The notes beneath the pieces were generated by a model that ran no database searches, had not been told where the DNA came from, and saw nothing but the letters and a program-made list of their open reading frames with translations. From assembly GCA_030601885.1 (NCBI GenBank), contig JAUWAU010000011.1, forward strand, positions 62,001 to 126,000: a DNA stretch of 64,000 bases, read 5' to 3'. Of the stretch, positions 16,512 to 24,791 are shown one piece after another. Source of the stretch: Armatimonadota bacterium (lineage in GTDB: Bacteria; Armatimonadota; Zipacnadia; JAUWAU01). The position numbers and the translations under genes were made by a program. Each line of letters starts with the position of its first letter. The first letter of the stretch is position 1.

Positions 16512-17789
16512 ATGACTGGCGAAGTGGCCCGAAACCCTGCCACGGTGTCGGCTCCGTCGGCGGCGCCTGAGGCGGCCCCGCAGGAGGCCGCACCGCGTCT
16601 GAGGCCGCCGATTGAAATATCCACGGACCTATCGGGCAAGCTGGGGCAAACGCTGGACGCAGATGTGTTGGGAGCGTTAATGGACGGGTGTATAGAAATC
16701 GACGCGTCCGACCTGCATATGACCGTTGGACAGAATCCAGTTTTCAGAAGGCACGGGCGGTTCCACGAGCTAGTTGGTTATCGGCCTTTTACCCACGACG
16801 ACATGTTGGCGGCGGTAGGGCTCCTCATAGGCGAGGAGACGGGAGACAATCCGTACTGGGCGCGGTTTCGCGAGCACGGCGGCTGCGATATCGGCCGTGA
16901 GTACGAGAAGAAAGCACGCTTCCGAGTCAGCGTCTTCCAGCAGAGGCAGCACCCGGCGGTCGCCTTGCGCCTCATCCCGTACGAGATGCTCAGCTTCGAG
17001 CAGTTGGGCCTGTCCCCTGAGCACATCAAGCAGCTCCTGCACCGGCCCAGAGGGGTGGTATTGCTCACCGGCCCAACGGGCTGTGGCAAGACGACAACGA
17101 TCGCCTCCATGATTAACTACATCAACGAGGAACGGGACTGCCACATTATCACCGTCGAAGACCCGATCGAGTACTACCATGAGAGCAAGAAGAGCATCAT
17201 AAATCAGCGCGAGGTGGGAGTAGACGTCTCCAGCTTCGCCGAGTGCGTCGTGCGCAACATGCGGTCTGATCCGGACGTGATACTGGTGGGTGAGATGAGG
17301 GACTTGGAGACGATGCGAGCCTGCCTGCAGGCGGCCGAAACGGGCCACTTGGTCTTCTCCACCTTGCACACCGTCAGCGCCCCCAAGACCGTTGACCGGC
17401 TGGTGACAGCCTTTCCGGCCATCGAGCAGGACGAGATACGGGCAATGACCTCCACCTCCCTGGCTGCTGTCATCTCCGAGGAGCTGATTCCCCGCATAGA
17501 CAAAGACGGGCGCATAGCCGCCTTCGAGATCATGATGGGCGAGCCCGCGGGATCAGCGGCGGTGGGCAATCTCATCAGGGAGCGGAAGGTCTCGCAAATG
17601 CGGACGGCGATCCAGAGCGCGTCAGCGCTGGGGATGCAGCTCCTGGAGAGCCACTTGGCCAAGCTGGTGCGGAACGGGAACATCAGCTTTGACGAAGCAT
17701 TCAACCGGTCCAACGAGAAGAACGACTTCCTGAACTTCGTCGGCGACGAATATGTGCCGCAGGAGTATCGCAGTCAGCTCCTGGACTAA
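16512..17789 (+). CDS. pilT: PilT-family retraction ATPase, paralogue 2
   Basis: 425 residues from ATG 16512, preceded by GAGGTGAG. An earlier in-frame ATG (16383) would add 43 unconvincing residues. After a Pro/Ala-rich N-terminal extension the PilT core begins (CIEIDASDLHMTVGQNPVF). It has Walker A GPTGCGKTTT (~residue 187), TVEDPIEYYHES, Walker B VILVGEMRDLETM and His box TGHLVFSTLHT, then the usual C-terminal domain. Sequence differs enough from paralogue 1 to suggest separate roles (PilT versus PilU-like). It ends with FVGDEYVPQEYRSQLLD. Confidence 0.92.
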   Translation: MTGEVARNPATVSAPSAAPEAAPQEAAPRLRPPIEISTDLSGKLGQTLDADVLGALMDGCIEIDASDLHMTVGQNPVFRRHGRFHELVGYRPFTHDDMLAAVGLLIGEETGDNPYWARFREHGGCDIGREYEKKARFRVSVFQQRQHPAVALRLIPYEMLSFEQLGLSPEHIKQLLHRPRGVVLLTGPTGCGKTTTIASMINYINEERDCHIITVEDPIEYYHESKKSIINQREVGVDVSSFAECVVRNMRSDPDVILVGEMRDLETMRACLQAAETGHLVFSTLHTVSAPKTVDRLVTAFPAIEQDEIRAMTSTSLAAVISEELIPRIDKDGRIAAFEIMMGEPAGSAAVGNLIRERKVSQMRTAIQSASALGMQLLESHLAKLVRNGNISFDEAFNRSNEKNDFLNFVGDEYVPQEYRSQLLD

Positions 17790-17837
17790 CCCGGGCCGCA
17801 GGAGGCTCATAGCCATAGGCGAGCCGTAACTGGGTAG

Positions 17838-18140
17838 TTTGAACAGAGGCAGCACCCGGAGCTCGCGCTCGTCGCATAGACGAGTGATCCAGAGACGATC
17901 GGCGTGGCCAGCACTGCTGCGGATACCGGCCACTTGGCGCCGGCAGGCCTGCGTGCGCTTGATGAATCGCTGGCAAACCTCGTCCGGCAAGGCGTGGTCG
18001 ATTACCAGGAGGCATACCTCAAGGCCAGCGTACCCACAGAATTCGACGCCATAGTGAAGGAGGGGATGCCTGGCGACGCAGAGCTGCCGCCGCCACCGAC
18101 GGAGATCTTCACCCCGTATGCCGAGGCCGAAAAAGCGTAG
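17838..18140 (+). pseudogene. Eroded remnant of a third pilT gene
   Basis: In one reading frame (frame of base 17838) three separated pieces of PilT can be read. First FEQRQHPELALV (matching QQRQHPAVAL of paralogue 2), then a stop (TAG 17877-17879). Next SDPETIGVASTAADTGHLA, matching the Walker B/His-box region (RDPETMNVAMQASETGHLV). Then LRALDESLANLVRQGVVDYQ, matching the C-terminal MNQALTNLVGEGKID. Walker A and ~80 residues before the C-terminal piece are missing, so it cannot be an ATPase. A GTG at 17904 could still start a 78-residue peptide. It directly follows the two intact copies. Confidence 0.75.
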
Positions 18141-18203
18141 AGTGCCAGATCGTTGGGGGGAGGGCTCGAGCGTCCAAGACCTGGCAAGAGGTGGAGCCAA
18201 CAG

Positions 18204-19445
18204 ATGCCAGCAACACACATAAGGCGAGGGGCTCGTCGGCCCCGAGGAGGCTCAAGAGAGCCCTCTGAGTGGTTCGTTCGTGCGTCTGAGACAATACTGA
18301 AGATTGGCGCTTTCGTCCTCGTCCTGTCCGCCGCCTATATGCTCTACGGCATCTTCGGCGGCCATCTGACCCCGGAATCGACGGTGGCGGGACGCGTCGC
18401 CACTGTCTTCCAGACCTGCAGTACCGCCTTCACCATCGGCGCCATTCTCGTATCCACATGCATGTTCATTCGCTTCTATGACGATCCCCTGATCGTCTAC
18501 CTGGGGGCGCTGCCCGCCCTCCTGGCCTTCTTCGGCGTGCCCTTCCTGGTGGGAACCCAGAATGCCCAAGACAGTCTTATCGCCCGTGACCTTGTCAAGT
18601 CAATGCGGCTCTGCGGCGAGATCGTGTTCATTATCGTCGCCCTGCGAGCCAGCATCGCCGTCGCGGACCGCGTCAGACGACCGCCGGAGCCGGAGAAGAA
18701 GGCCGATCGAGCTGGAAAACCAGAACCGGAGAAGAAAAAGGGGGTCAAGCCGCCCCTATGGGCCAAGTGCTGGGACCTCTCCTACTGTCATGAGACGCTG
18801 CGGGAGGTATGCCCGGCGTACAAGGAGCGGAAGAGCTGCTGGAGGATCAAAAAGGGGTGCAACTGCGACGAGGCCATGATCGATCGCCTCGTACAGGCGC
18901 GAACGTCGGGAAAAGGCGTCAGCGCCGAGCAGCAGCGTACCGCCAGAGCGTACGTGCGCGATGAGTTGATGGAACCGAGGCGGCCGAGAAGCACGACGCA
19001 GCTCATCCCATGCTCCAAGTGTCCCATCTACGCGGAACACCAGCGGCAGAAATTCCACATTGCCAACCCGGTGCTCATCGTTGCGGCCTTCGCCCTCTTC
19101 TATTTCATGGCACCCATATATACAACTGGCTTCAAGAGCGCTCTGGTCGCCCTCGACAAGTTCTGTGCGGAGTTCGCCTTTGTGCCACCGAGCGAGAGGG
19201 AGAAGGACGAGAGCAAAGAGAACGAGGCCATGTGGCACGGGCCAGATTGGAAGCCCATAGACACAACCCCATTCGTACAGGGGCGTCCGGTCATTCCCGA
19301 GAATGAGTACCGCATGACGAGTTGGCTGGGCGGCGAGCTCAACGCGTATACGGTGCACTGGATCGTGTACGTCGTACTTTGCCTCTTCCTACTTACGCAG
19401 ATAATCCGCGTCGTGGAGTGGGCGATATTCAAGATGCACTGGTGA
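18204..19445 (+). CDS. Cys-rich multi-spanning membrane protein, CW-motif type, unknown function
   Basis: 413 residues. There are about four N-terminal hydrophobic segments (residues ~35-150), a charged linker (EPEKKADRAGKPEPEKKKG), a cytoplasmic Cys cluster (CWDLSYCHETLREVCPAY, then CWRIKKGCNCDE and later CSKCPIY), and two more hydrophobic segments, one near residue 290 and one near the C-terminus. The CWx5C...CPAY...CW pattern resembles the two-CW Cys motif of bacterial signalling proteins and probably binds a metal or an Fe-S cluster. The start at 18204 follows AGAGGTGGAG. Its position after pilT1, pilT2 and the pilT relic suggests a link with pilus control. Confidence 0.75.
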   Translation: MPATHIRRGARRPRGGSREPSEWFVRASETILKIGAFVLVLSAAYMLYGIFGGHLTPESTVAGRVATVFQTCSTAFTIGAILVSTCMFIRFYDDPLIVYLGALPALLAFFGVPFLVGTQNAQDSLIARDLVKSMRLCGEIVFIIVALRASIAVADRVRRPPEPEKKADRAGKPEPEKKKGVKPPLWAKCWDLSYCHETLREVCPAYKERKSCWRIKKGCNCDEAMIDRLVQARTSGKGVSAEQQRTARAYVRDELMEPRRPRSTTQLIPCSKCPIYAEHQRQKFHIANPVLIVAAFALFYFMAPIYTTGFKSALVALDKFCAEFAFVPPSEREKDESKENEAMWHGPDWKPIDTTPFVQGRPVIPENEYRMTSWLGGELNAYTVHWIVYVVLCLFLLTQIIRVVEWAIFKMHW

Positions 19446-19463
19446 CCCCCGCGCCACAAATGC

Positions 19464-19493
19464 CACCAGCGCAGCTCTGACGCTGCGCTGGTG
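19464..19493. terminator. Bidirectional hairpin between convergent genes
   Basis: A perfect 12-bp stem (CACCAGCGCAGC / GCTGCGCTGGTG) with a 6-base loop lies between the ends of the membrane-protein gene (+) and gspE/pilB (-). There is no long T-run on either strand, so it may terminate weakly or protect 3' ends. Confidence 0.6.
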
Positions 19494-19522
19494 CTCTTGG
19501 CGGTCCGTGAAGGCTATAGGCT

Positions 19523-21334
19523 CTAAGTGGTGGCTGGTTCTGCCGCGAATATGATGTTGACGATCTCTGAGGCCCCCGTTAGTCCCTCGTGAATCTTCTG
19601 CAGTCCGTCCGTACGGAGTGAGATCATGCCGCTGTCCAGAGCCGCTTGGCGAACGTCGGTCGCGGGTGCTCGTTGCATGACAAGGTGCCGGATGTCGTTG
19701 TTCATCGTCATCAGTTCGAAGCAGGCGACGCGCCCGTAGTAGCCGGTGTTGCGGCACTGCTCGCACCCGCGACCGCGGTAGAAGTTCATATTCGCGGCCT
19801 CCTCAGCCGTCAGCCCCAGCCGGTCGATCTCCACGCTCGTCGGCTCAGTCTGCCCCCGGCAGCGCGAGCAGAGGCGACGAACGAGCCTCTGCGCTATCAC
19901 CCCGATGACCGAAGAGGCGATGAGGTACGGCTCCACGCCCATGTCTACGAGCCGCGTGGCGGCGCTTGGAGCATCGTTGGTGTGGAGGGTGCTGAGGACC
20001 AGATGCCCGGTCAGCGCCGCCCGGAAGGCCATATCGGCCGTCTCGTTGTCCCGGATCTCGCCCACCAGGATGATGTCGGGATCCTGCCGGAGTATGGAGC
20101 GCAGGCACCGCGCGAAGGACAGATCAATGCGCGGCAGCACCTGCGACTGGTTGATCCCGTCAACCTGATACTCTATAGGATCTTCTACGGTCATGATGTT
20201 CTTCGTGTCTGTCTTGAGCCGCTGCAGTGACGCATACAGCGTAGTGCTCTTGCCGCTGCCTGTCGGCCCGGTCACGAGCATCATCCCCTGGGGCGTGTTC
20301 AGGAACTCGTCGTACTTCTCGTACACTTGCGTGCTGAATCCCAGTTGCTTCAAGTCGATGAGCACCTGAGCTTTGTCCAGTATGCGCAGGACCACCTTTT
20401 CGCCGAAGTACGTGGGCATCGACGATACGCGCAGGTCGATCGGGCGCCCATCGACCGTGACGAAGGTGCGATTGTCCTGCGGCAGCCGGTTCTCGGCGAT
20501 GTCCATGTTGGCCATGATCTTGATGCGCGAGATGATGAGCTTGAGCATTTCCGAGCTGAGCACAGTGGCTGTGTACAGGTCGCCATCAACCCGGTAGCGC
20601 ACGTGGAGACCGTCGGCGCGTGGCTCCAGGTGCACGTCGCTGGCACGCGCCCGCACGGCATTGCTCAAGATGGACTGCACGACGCGCACCACGGGCGCCT
20701 GATCCAGCATCGTCGCCATCTCCGCGTCCATGTCGGCGGCCGCCTCGACGTCGGCCAGTGGCTGGGCCACGTCTATGGCTCCCTCCGTGCTGAGCATGGC
20801 CGTACGAGCGCGGGTGGAGTAATACTGGTCGATAGCCTGCATCAACTCGTGTTCGGGCACCTGAATGGGCTCCACCTTGCGCCCGGTGCGCGCTCGCACC
20901 TCGTCGATGGCCAGCACGTCCGTCGCGTCCGCCATCGCGACAACGATGCGGTCCTCGCTCATCTGGATGGGCAGAACCCGCCGGGATTCAGCCACGTGTC
21001 GGGGGACATCCCGTAGTGCGTTCGGATCGACCTGATAGTTGGAAAGGCTTACCGCCTCCGCCGCCGGGGGCGCCGCTGCTGCGGGAGCCTGGACGGCTTG
21101 CGGTGGGGCCTCGCTTGCCGTCGCCGCGGGTGCCTGGACACTCGTGGGATGGCTCTCGGCCAGTTGCCGCAGGTCCGCCGCCGTCACCGCGCCAAGCTGC
21201 AGAAGCGCGTGGTCCAAACGGCCTCCTGTCTGCGTTTGCATCATTTTTGCCTGTTCCAGCGCCTGCTCGGAGATGACTCCCATTTCCATGAGGCGTCGGC
21301 CAAGGTCTTCATCCTGTTCGCTCACAGCGATCAC
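19523..21334 (-). CDS. GspE/PilB-type assembly ATPase
   Basis: 603 residues. It powers assembly of type IV pili or a type II secretion pseudopilus. The N-terminal GspE domain (LGRRLMEMGVISEQALEQA) is followed by an Ala/Pro-rich linker (~residues 65-100), the second N-domain, and the ATPase core: ASDVHLEPR, Walker A GPTGSGKSTT (~residue 353), Asp box TVEDPIEYQ, Walker B ILVGEIRDNETA, His box TGHLVLSTLHT. The zinc site is CSRC ... CEQCRNTGYYGR near residues 490-535. Start is GTG 21334 or GTG 21325 (MSEQDEDL). It opposes the pilT genes and may form the matching extension motor. Confidence 0.92.
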   Translation of the reverse strand: MIAVSEQDEDLGRRLMEMGVISEQALEQAKMMQTQTGGRLDHALLQLGAVTAADLRQLAESHPTSVQAPAATASEAPPQAVQAPAAAAPPAAEAVSLSNYQVDPNALRDVPRHVAESRRVLPIQMSEDRIVVAMADATDVLAIDEVRARTGRKVEPIQVPEHELMQAIDQYYSTRARTAMLSTEGAIDVAQPLADVEAAADMDAEMATMLDQAPVVRVVQSILSNAVRARASDVHLEPRADGLHVRYRVDGDLYTATVLSSEMLKLIISRIKIMANMDIAENRLPQDNRTFVTVDGRPIDLRVSSMPTYFGEKVVLRILDKAQVLIDLKQLGFSTQVYEKYDEFLNTPQGMMLVTGPTGSGKSTTLYASLQRLKTDTKNIMTVEDPIEYQVDGINQSQVLPRIDLSFARCLRSILRQDPDIILVGEIRDNETADMAFRAALTGHLVLSTLHTNDAPSAATRLVDMGVEPYLIASSVIGVIAQRLVRRLCSRCRGQTEPTSVEIDRLGLTAEEAANMNFYRGRGCEQCRNTGYYGRVACFELMTMNNDIRHLVMQRAPATDVRQAALDSGMISLRTDGLQKIHEGLTGASEIVNIIFAAEPATT

Positions 21335-21474
21335 CCTTTCGCCCCCGGTCCGTGGCTCGGCTCAGCGAACGGCCCGGTGGCTGTACCATCCTACTTGTCC
21401 AATTCGCCGCCGAGATCGCCCTTCCTGCACCAGGGCTGACTCCCACCCCATGGGCTGCCCCGTGTCGGCGCAAC

Positions 21475-21504
21475 TTGACAATGAGCGCCCGGGGCCGGTA
21501 TGAT
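21475..21504 (+). promoter_or_regulatory. Near-consensus sigma-70-type promoter of the TPR gene
   Basis: TTGACA (21475-21480), 18-base spacer, TATGAT (21499-21504). Because the -10 box overlaps an in-frame ATG at 21500, that ATG cannot be the start of the transcribed gene, which favours ATG 21557. Confidence 0.75.
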
Positions 21505-21556
21505 GCCATCAGATTCAGTACTGCAGGCTCATAACGACCGTCATGGTGACGGGTGG

Positions 21557-22075
21557 ATGTCGCCGTTTCGCGGTAAAGGTCGGCAGCGCGGCGGAGCCGC
21601 GGATCTGCTGCGCAGAGGAAGTATTGCATTGCGCAAGCGCCGCCTCGATGAGGCCATTGAGCTTCTCGAGGCGGCTGTGGCGTCGGACGAGCAAAGCGCA
21701 GCCGGCCACGTTAATCTGGGCACTGCCTACTACCTCAGCGAACGGCATTCCCAGGCCGTCGGGCAATTCGAGGCTGCGGTGAAACTGAAGCCGAAGGACC
21801 CGGCGCCTTTGCTCAACCTTGCCGCGGCACACAATGCATTGGGTCACGTGGACAAGGCCATGGCGGTCCTCGAGCAGCTTCGCGCCCATCAGCCGACGCA
21901 CCGTAACTTGAACTTCAACCTCGCCGTCGCGTATCATCGCCAGGGACGTGTACAGGATGCGGTGACGGCCCTCCAGAGGGAACTGAAGCTGCATCCGGGA
22001 AGCAAGCATGCCGCGAGCATGCTCCAACAGATTGCCGGCGAGATAGCGGAGCGCGCCGTCCGTTCGCGGCGGTGA
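21557..22075 (+). CDS. TPR-repeat protein
   Basis: 172 residues. After a basic N-terminus (SPFRGKGRQRGGAADLLRRG) there are about four tetratricopeptide repeats, e.g. RLDEAIELLEAAVASDEQSA, AGHVNLGTAYYLSERHSQAV, APLLNLAAAHNALGHVDKA and NLNFNLAVAYHRQGRVQDAV. There is no signal peptide, so it is probably a cytoplasmic scaffold. It is divergently placed from gspE/pilB and followed 36 bases later by a GspF-like gene, which suggests a role in the pilus or secretion machinery. The start was set by the promoter just upstream. Confidence 0.8.
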   Translation: MSPFRGKGRQRGGAADLLRRGSIALRKRRLDEAIELLEAAVASDEQSAAGHVNLGTAYYLSERHSQAVGQFEAAVKLKPKDPAPLLNLAAAHNALGHVDKAMAVLEQLRAHQPTHRNLNFNLAVAYHRQGRVQDAVTALQRELKLHPGSKHAASMLQQIAGEIAERAVRSRR

Positions 22076-22111
22076 GTGATTCCGTTCCATCGACCCAGGA
22101 GATCGTGTCTG

Positions 22112-22681
22112 ATGCCAAAAGGCGCCGGAGACGTGACCAACGCCGAGATGGCCTTGCTCTGCCGGCAATTCGGCAGCCTCGTGCACGCCGACATCAATAT
22201 CCTGGAAGTGCTGGATACACTCCGGAGCCAGGTGGATAAGGCGTACCTCAGAGATGTTATCGACCACGTCCGCCGCGATATCGAGATGGGTCGCACGCTG
22301 GCCACCGCGTTCAGCCGCTATCCCCAGACCTTCTCGCCCTTCTTCGTCTCAATGATGCGCCAGGGCGAGTTGGAGGGCGAGCTGGACAAGGTCCTCATGA
22401 CGCTTGCGGAGCACTTCGAATCACGTCTGGGCAGTGAGGTCGATCCCGGACGGACCCGCGACGGCGGCGTCTTCGATCTGGAATCCCTCATGAGCGCCCT
22501 GCGCTACATCTTCATATGGGGGTTCGCCTTCCTATCGGCTATCTGCATCTGCGCTGCGGCCGTCTGGTTTGCCGTTAACTTCGGCGTCTTCCAGAGTGCG
22601 TGGCTGGCGCCCTACATACTGCTGGTTAGTGGCGTCATATTGCTGCTTGGCGCCGTGCTCTTCTCCAGACGCGCTCGATGA
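22112..22681 (+). CDS. Half-size PilC/GspF-like inner-membrane protein
   Basis: 189 residues. Residues ~5-105 match one T2SSF domain: LCRQFGSLVHADINILEVLD, RDIEMGRTLATAFSRYPQTF and MMRQGELEGELDKVL. Two hydrophobic segments follow (ALRYIFIWGFAFLSAICICA; APYILLVSGVILLLGAVLF). A complete PilC/GspF (~400 residues) has two such domains, so this is a single-domain version. PilC normally anchors the PilB/PilT motors in the membrane. The ATG at 22112 follows AGGAG with a ten-base gap. Full-length pilC was not seen in the window. Confidence 0.75.
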   Translation: MPKGAGDVTNAEMALLCRQFGSLVHADINILEVLDTLRSQVDKAYLRDVIDHVRRDIEMGRTLATAFSRYPQTFSPFFVSMMRQGELEGELDKVLMTLAEHFESRLGSEVDPGRTRDGGVFDLESLMSALRYIFIWGFAFLSAICICAAAVWFAVNFGVFQSAWLAPYILLVSGVILLLGAVLFSRRAR

Positions 22682-22866
22682 TCGCCGCCCGCCATCGCCT
22701 CGCGTCGTCTTTCAGCAGAAACCTCGTCGCTCTTCCCGCTTCCAGGCCCTCGGCAGGCCACCACGTTCACGCTCGCATTTAAGCCTCGGAGCCCGCCCGG
22801 CAGATTATTCTGGGAGCTTCGGTGGAACCTCGGGGTATTTTCGTGGGAAATAGATGAAAAAAGGGG

Positions 22867-22895
22867 TTGACAGGTGGGGGATGGTGGGGTAGAAT
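22867..22895 (+). promoter_or_regulatory. Consensus promoter of the dcw cluster with overlapping MraZ-box-like repeats
   Basis: TTGACA (22867-22872), 17-base spacer, TAGAAT (22890-22895). The spacer holds two TGGGG pentamers at 22875-22879 and 22885-22889, exactly ten bases apart (TGGGN-N5-TGGGN). This matches the known E. coli MraZ operator pattern. MraZ is encoded just downstream, so autoregulation is predicted. Confidence 0.75.
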
Positions 22896-22972
22896 ACGGG
22901 GCGCTCTGGGAACCAAGGACGAGACGCTGAAGGCTCGGTGGATGTACCGACTCCGCAAATGGGGAAGGACCA

Positions 22973-23470
22973 GTGCTCGTCGGCCAACACCGATACACGG
23001 TCGATGCGAAGGGGCGAGTGCCCCTCAGTCCTCAGCATGTGAAGCACCTCACTAGTGCCTTGGTGCTGACGACCGGGTACAATCGGTGCATTTGGATTCT
23101 TAGTGAGAAGGACTTTCAGGCAGCTCGGCCCGCTCTGAAGGAGACCGAGCTGTTGAACCCTAAGTCCCTCCGCCTTCGACGTCAGTTTCTCGGCTGCGTC
23201 GAGCACACTACCCCCGACGGTCAGAACCGCATTCGGATCCCCGAGCTCTTGCGTCAGATCGCCGGCATCACGGCGAAGAAGAACCAGGTAGTGATGGTTG
23301 GCGTTGGCCAGCACGTCGAGTGCTGGGAGAAGAGCCGGTGGCTCCAGTACTGCAAGCAAGAACTCACCGATGAGAATCTCGTCGAAGACGCTCGTGTAAT
23401 GGGTCTGTGGAGCGACGGCCCCACTCCGTCACGGCAAAACGGCGGCGAGCTGCGCACTGATGACATCTGA
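22973..23470 (+). CDS. mraZ: Transcriptional regulator MraZ
   Basis: 165 residues from GTG 22973, preceded by GGAAGG. MraZ is an AbrB-like DNA-binding protein that represses the dcw operon. The first domain has the conserved start LVGQHRYTVDAKGRVPLS; the second has TPDGQNRIRIPELLRQIAGI. Both carry the D-x-(K/Q)-x-R core. It is slightly longer than usual (~143) because of a C-terminal extension (GLWSDGPTPSRQNGGE). Its stop overlaps the rsmH start (TGATG). Confidence 0.95.
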   Translation: MLVGQHRYTVDAKGRVPLSPQHVKHLTSALVLTTGYNRCIWILSEKDFQAARPALKETELLNPKSLRLRRQFLGCVEHTTPDGQNRIRIPELLRQIAGITAKKNQVVMVGVGQHVECWEKSRWLQYCKQELTDENLVEDARVMGLWSDGPTPSRQNGGELRTDDI

Positions 23471-24408
23471 TGCGATCCAAGCACAACCCAGTGATGGTGG
23501 CCGAGGTGGTGCGCTTCCTGCGCCCCTCGTCGGGGACCTACTGCGACATGACTGTCGGCGGCGGGGGCCACGCGCACGCACTGATGAGCGCGGCCAATCC
23601 CGACGCCCGACTGATAGCCGTGGATTGGGACGAAGCAGCTTTGGTGCTGGCGAAGGAGCGGCTCGCCGAGTTCGCTCCTCGAGTGACATTCGTGCGAGAC
23701 GACTATCGCGAGCTGCCCACGATCCTGGATTCGCTCGGAGTCGATCACGTCGATGGGTGTCTCATCGACACGGGCGTAAGCGCGGACCAGTTGGCAGACC
23801 GCTCCCGCGGCTTCTCTTTCGATGGGACGGGTCTTGATATGCGTATGGACACAAGGAGGGAAAAGACGGCAGCAGACGTCGTCGCCGAATTGCCCCCTGA
23901 TGACCTGGCGGCGGTCATCTGGCAATTCGGCCAGGAGGGCCGGGCTAAGCGCATCGCAGCCGAGATCGCGCGCTATCGTGAACGCGAGGCGATCTCAGAC
24001 GCAGCAACACTCGCAGGACTGATCAGAGCAGCGATGCCAGCTCGAACATCCGGACGCAGGAAGCGCATACGGCCTGAGACCCGGACGTTCATGGCACTAC
24101 GATTGCATGTAAATGATGAGCTAGGTTCTCTTTCCCGCGGGATTCGCTCGGCGGCAACAGCGCTCAGGCCTCCCGGAAGGCTCTGCATCTTGACCTACAT
24201 GAGCCTCGAAGATAGGATTGCCAAACGAGCGCTGCGCGAACTCGCAGGAAGCCGCTTAGCCCCCCTCCCCTCCTTGCCTCTTGACGAGCCCAGCCCGCCA
24301 AAGGAGGTCACAATACTGACGCCGCGTCCGCTGCGCCCGAGCGCCACGGAGGTACGCCAAAATCCCTCCTCCCGCAGCGCTCGGCTGCGCGCCGCGGAGC
24401 GGTGCTAA
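23470..24408 (+). CDS. rsmH: 16S rRNA m4C1402 methyltransferase RsmH
   Basis: 312 residues. RsmH (MraW) methylates N4 of C1402 in 16S rRNA using SAM. Conserved pieces: HNPVMVAEVVRFLRP at the N-terminus, the SAM loop CDMTVGGGGHAHALM, IAVDWDEAAL, LIDTGVSADQLADRSRGFSF, DMRMD, and the C-terminal LTYMSLEDRIAKRALRELA. A few positions deviate from common forms (LIDTGVS rather than LLDLGVS). The Arg/Ser-rich C-terminus (SSRSARLRAAERC) is normal for the family. Confidence 0.94.
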   Translation: MRSKHNPVMVAEVVRFLRPSSGTYCDMTVGGGGHAHALMSAANPDARLIAVDWDEAALVLAKERLAEFAPRVTFVRDDYRELPTILDSLGVDHVDGCLIDTGVSADQLADRSRGFSFDGTGLDMRMDTRREKTAADVVAELPPDDLAAVIWQFGQEGRAKRIAAEIARYREREAISDAATLAGLIRAAMPARTSGRRKRIRPETRTFMALRLHVNDELGSLSRGIRSAATALRPPGRLCILTYMSLEDRIAKRALRELAGSRLAPLPSLPLDEPSPPKEVTILTPRPLRPSATEVRQNPSSRSARLRAAERC

Positions 24409-24791
24409 GCGGCTGCAACAGATTTGTCTCGCGATCGGCGGCCCACCCGCCGATCCGAGTAGGGGCGGAGCCGTAGCCAAGGAGCTGATGGTTCGCAGCA
24501 CACACCAAACGTCACAGAATCAACGCAGCACTATGTCGCAGTACAGCTACAGTGCCCAAGGATAGCGTCAGCATTCGCAGCAGGACATGCAGTATTGCCG
24601 ATGACCCGATCACGGCAATGACCGACGGCCGGCTCCGCCCCGCATTTGCCCGAAGTATAGCACGTTTCCTCGTCATTTGACAAGAGGACATGAGGCGGAG
24701 GCCATGCCTCCGCCTAACCGTCTCAAGGGTCGGGGATGTCTGCGCCCTGGCGCGCCAGCCCCACGGCATACGGCTAAAGGGAGGACGCGGG
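24409..24791 (+). other. Gap between rsmH and ftsL with hairpins, no gene seen
   Basis: 383 bases with no convincing ORF before the ftsL start. Hairpins are ATTGCCG/CGGCAAT (24594-24619) and a 10-bp stem with a 3-base loop, AGGCGGAGGC-CAT-GCCTCCGCCT (24693-24715). A TTGACA at 24677-24682 has no suitable -10 box. The gap is unusually long for a dcw operon and may hold a processed or regulatory leader. Confidence 0.5.

Noticed and set aside
16238..16570. Possible small gene between pilT1 and pilT2
   Set aside because: The second half is Arg/Lys/Gly-rich, lacks any family pattern and overlaps the pilT2 start.
19646..20230. 194-residue + strand open frame inside gspE/pilB
   Set aside because: Antisense shadow of the ATPase core, which has all Walker and zinc motifs on the - strand.
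24677..24682. TTGACA as a promoter for ftsL
   Set aside because: No acceptable -10 box lies 15-19 bases downstream.
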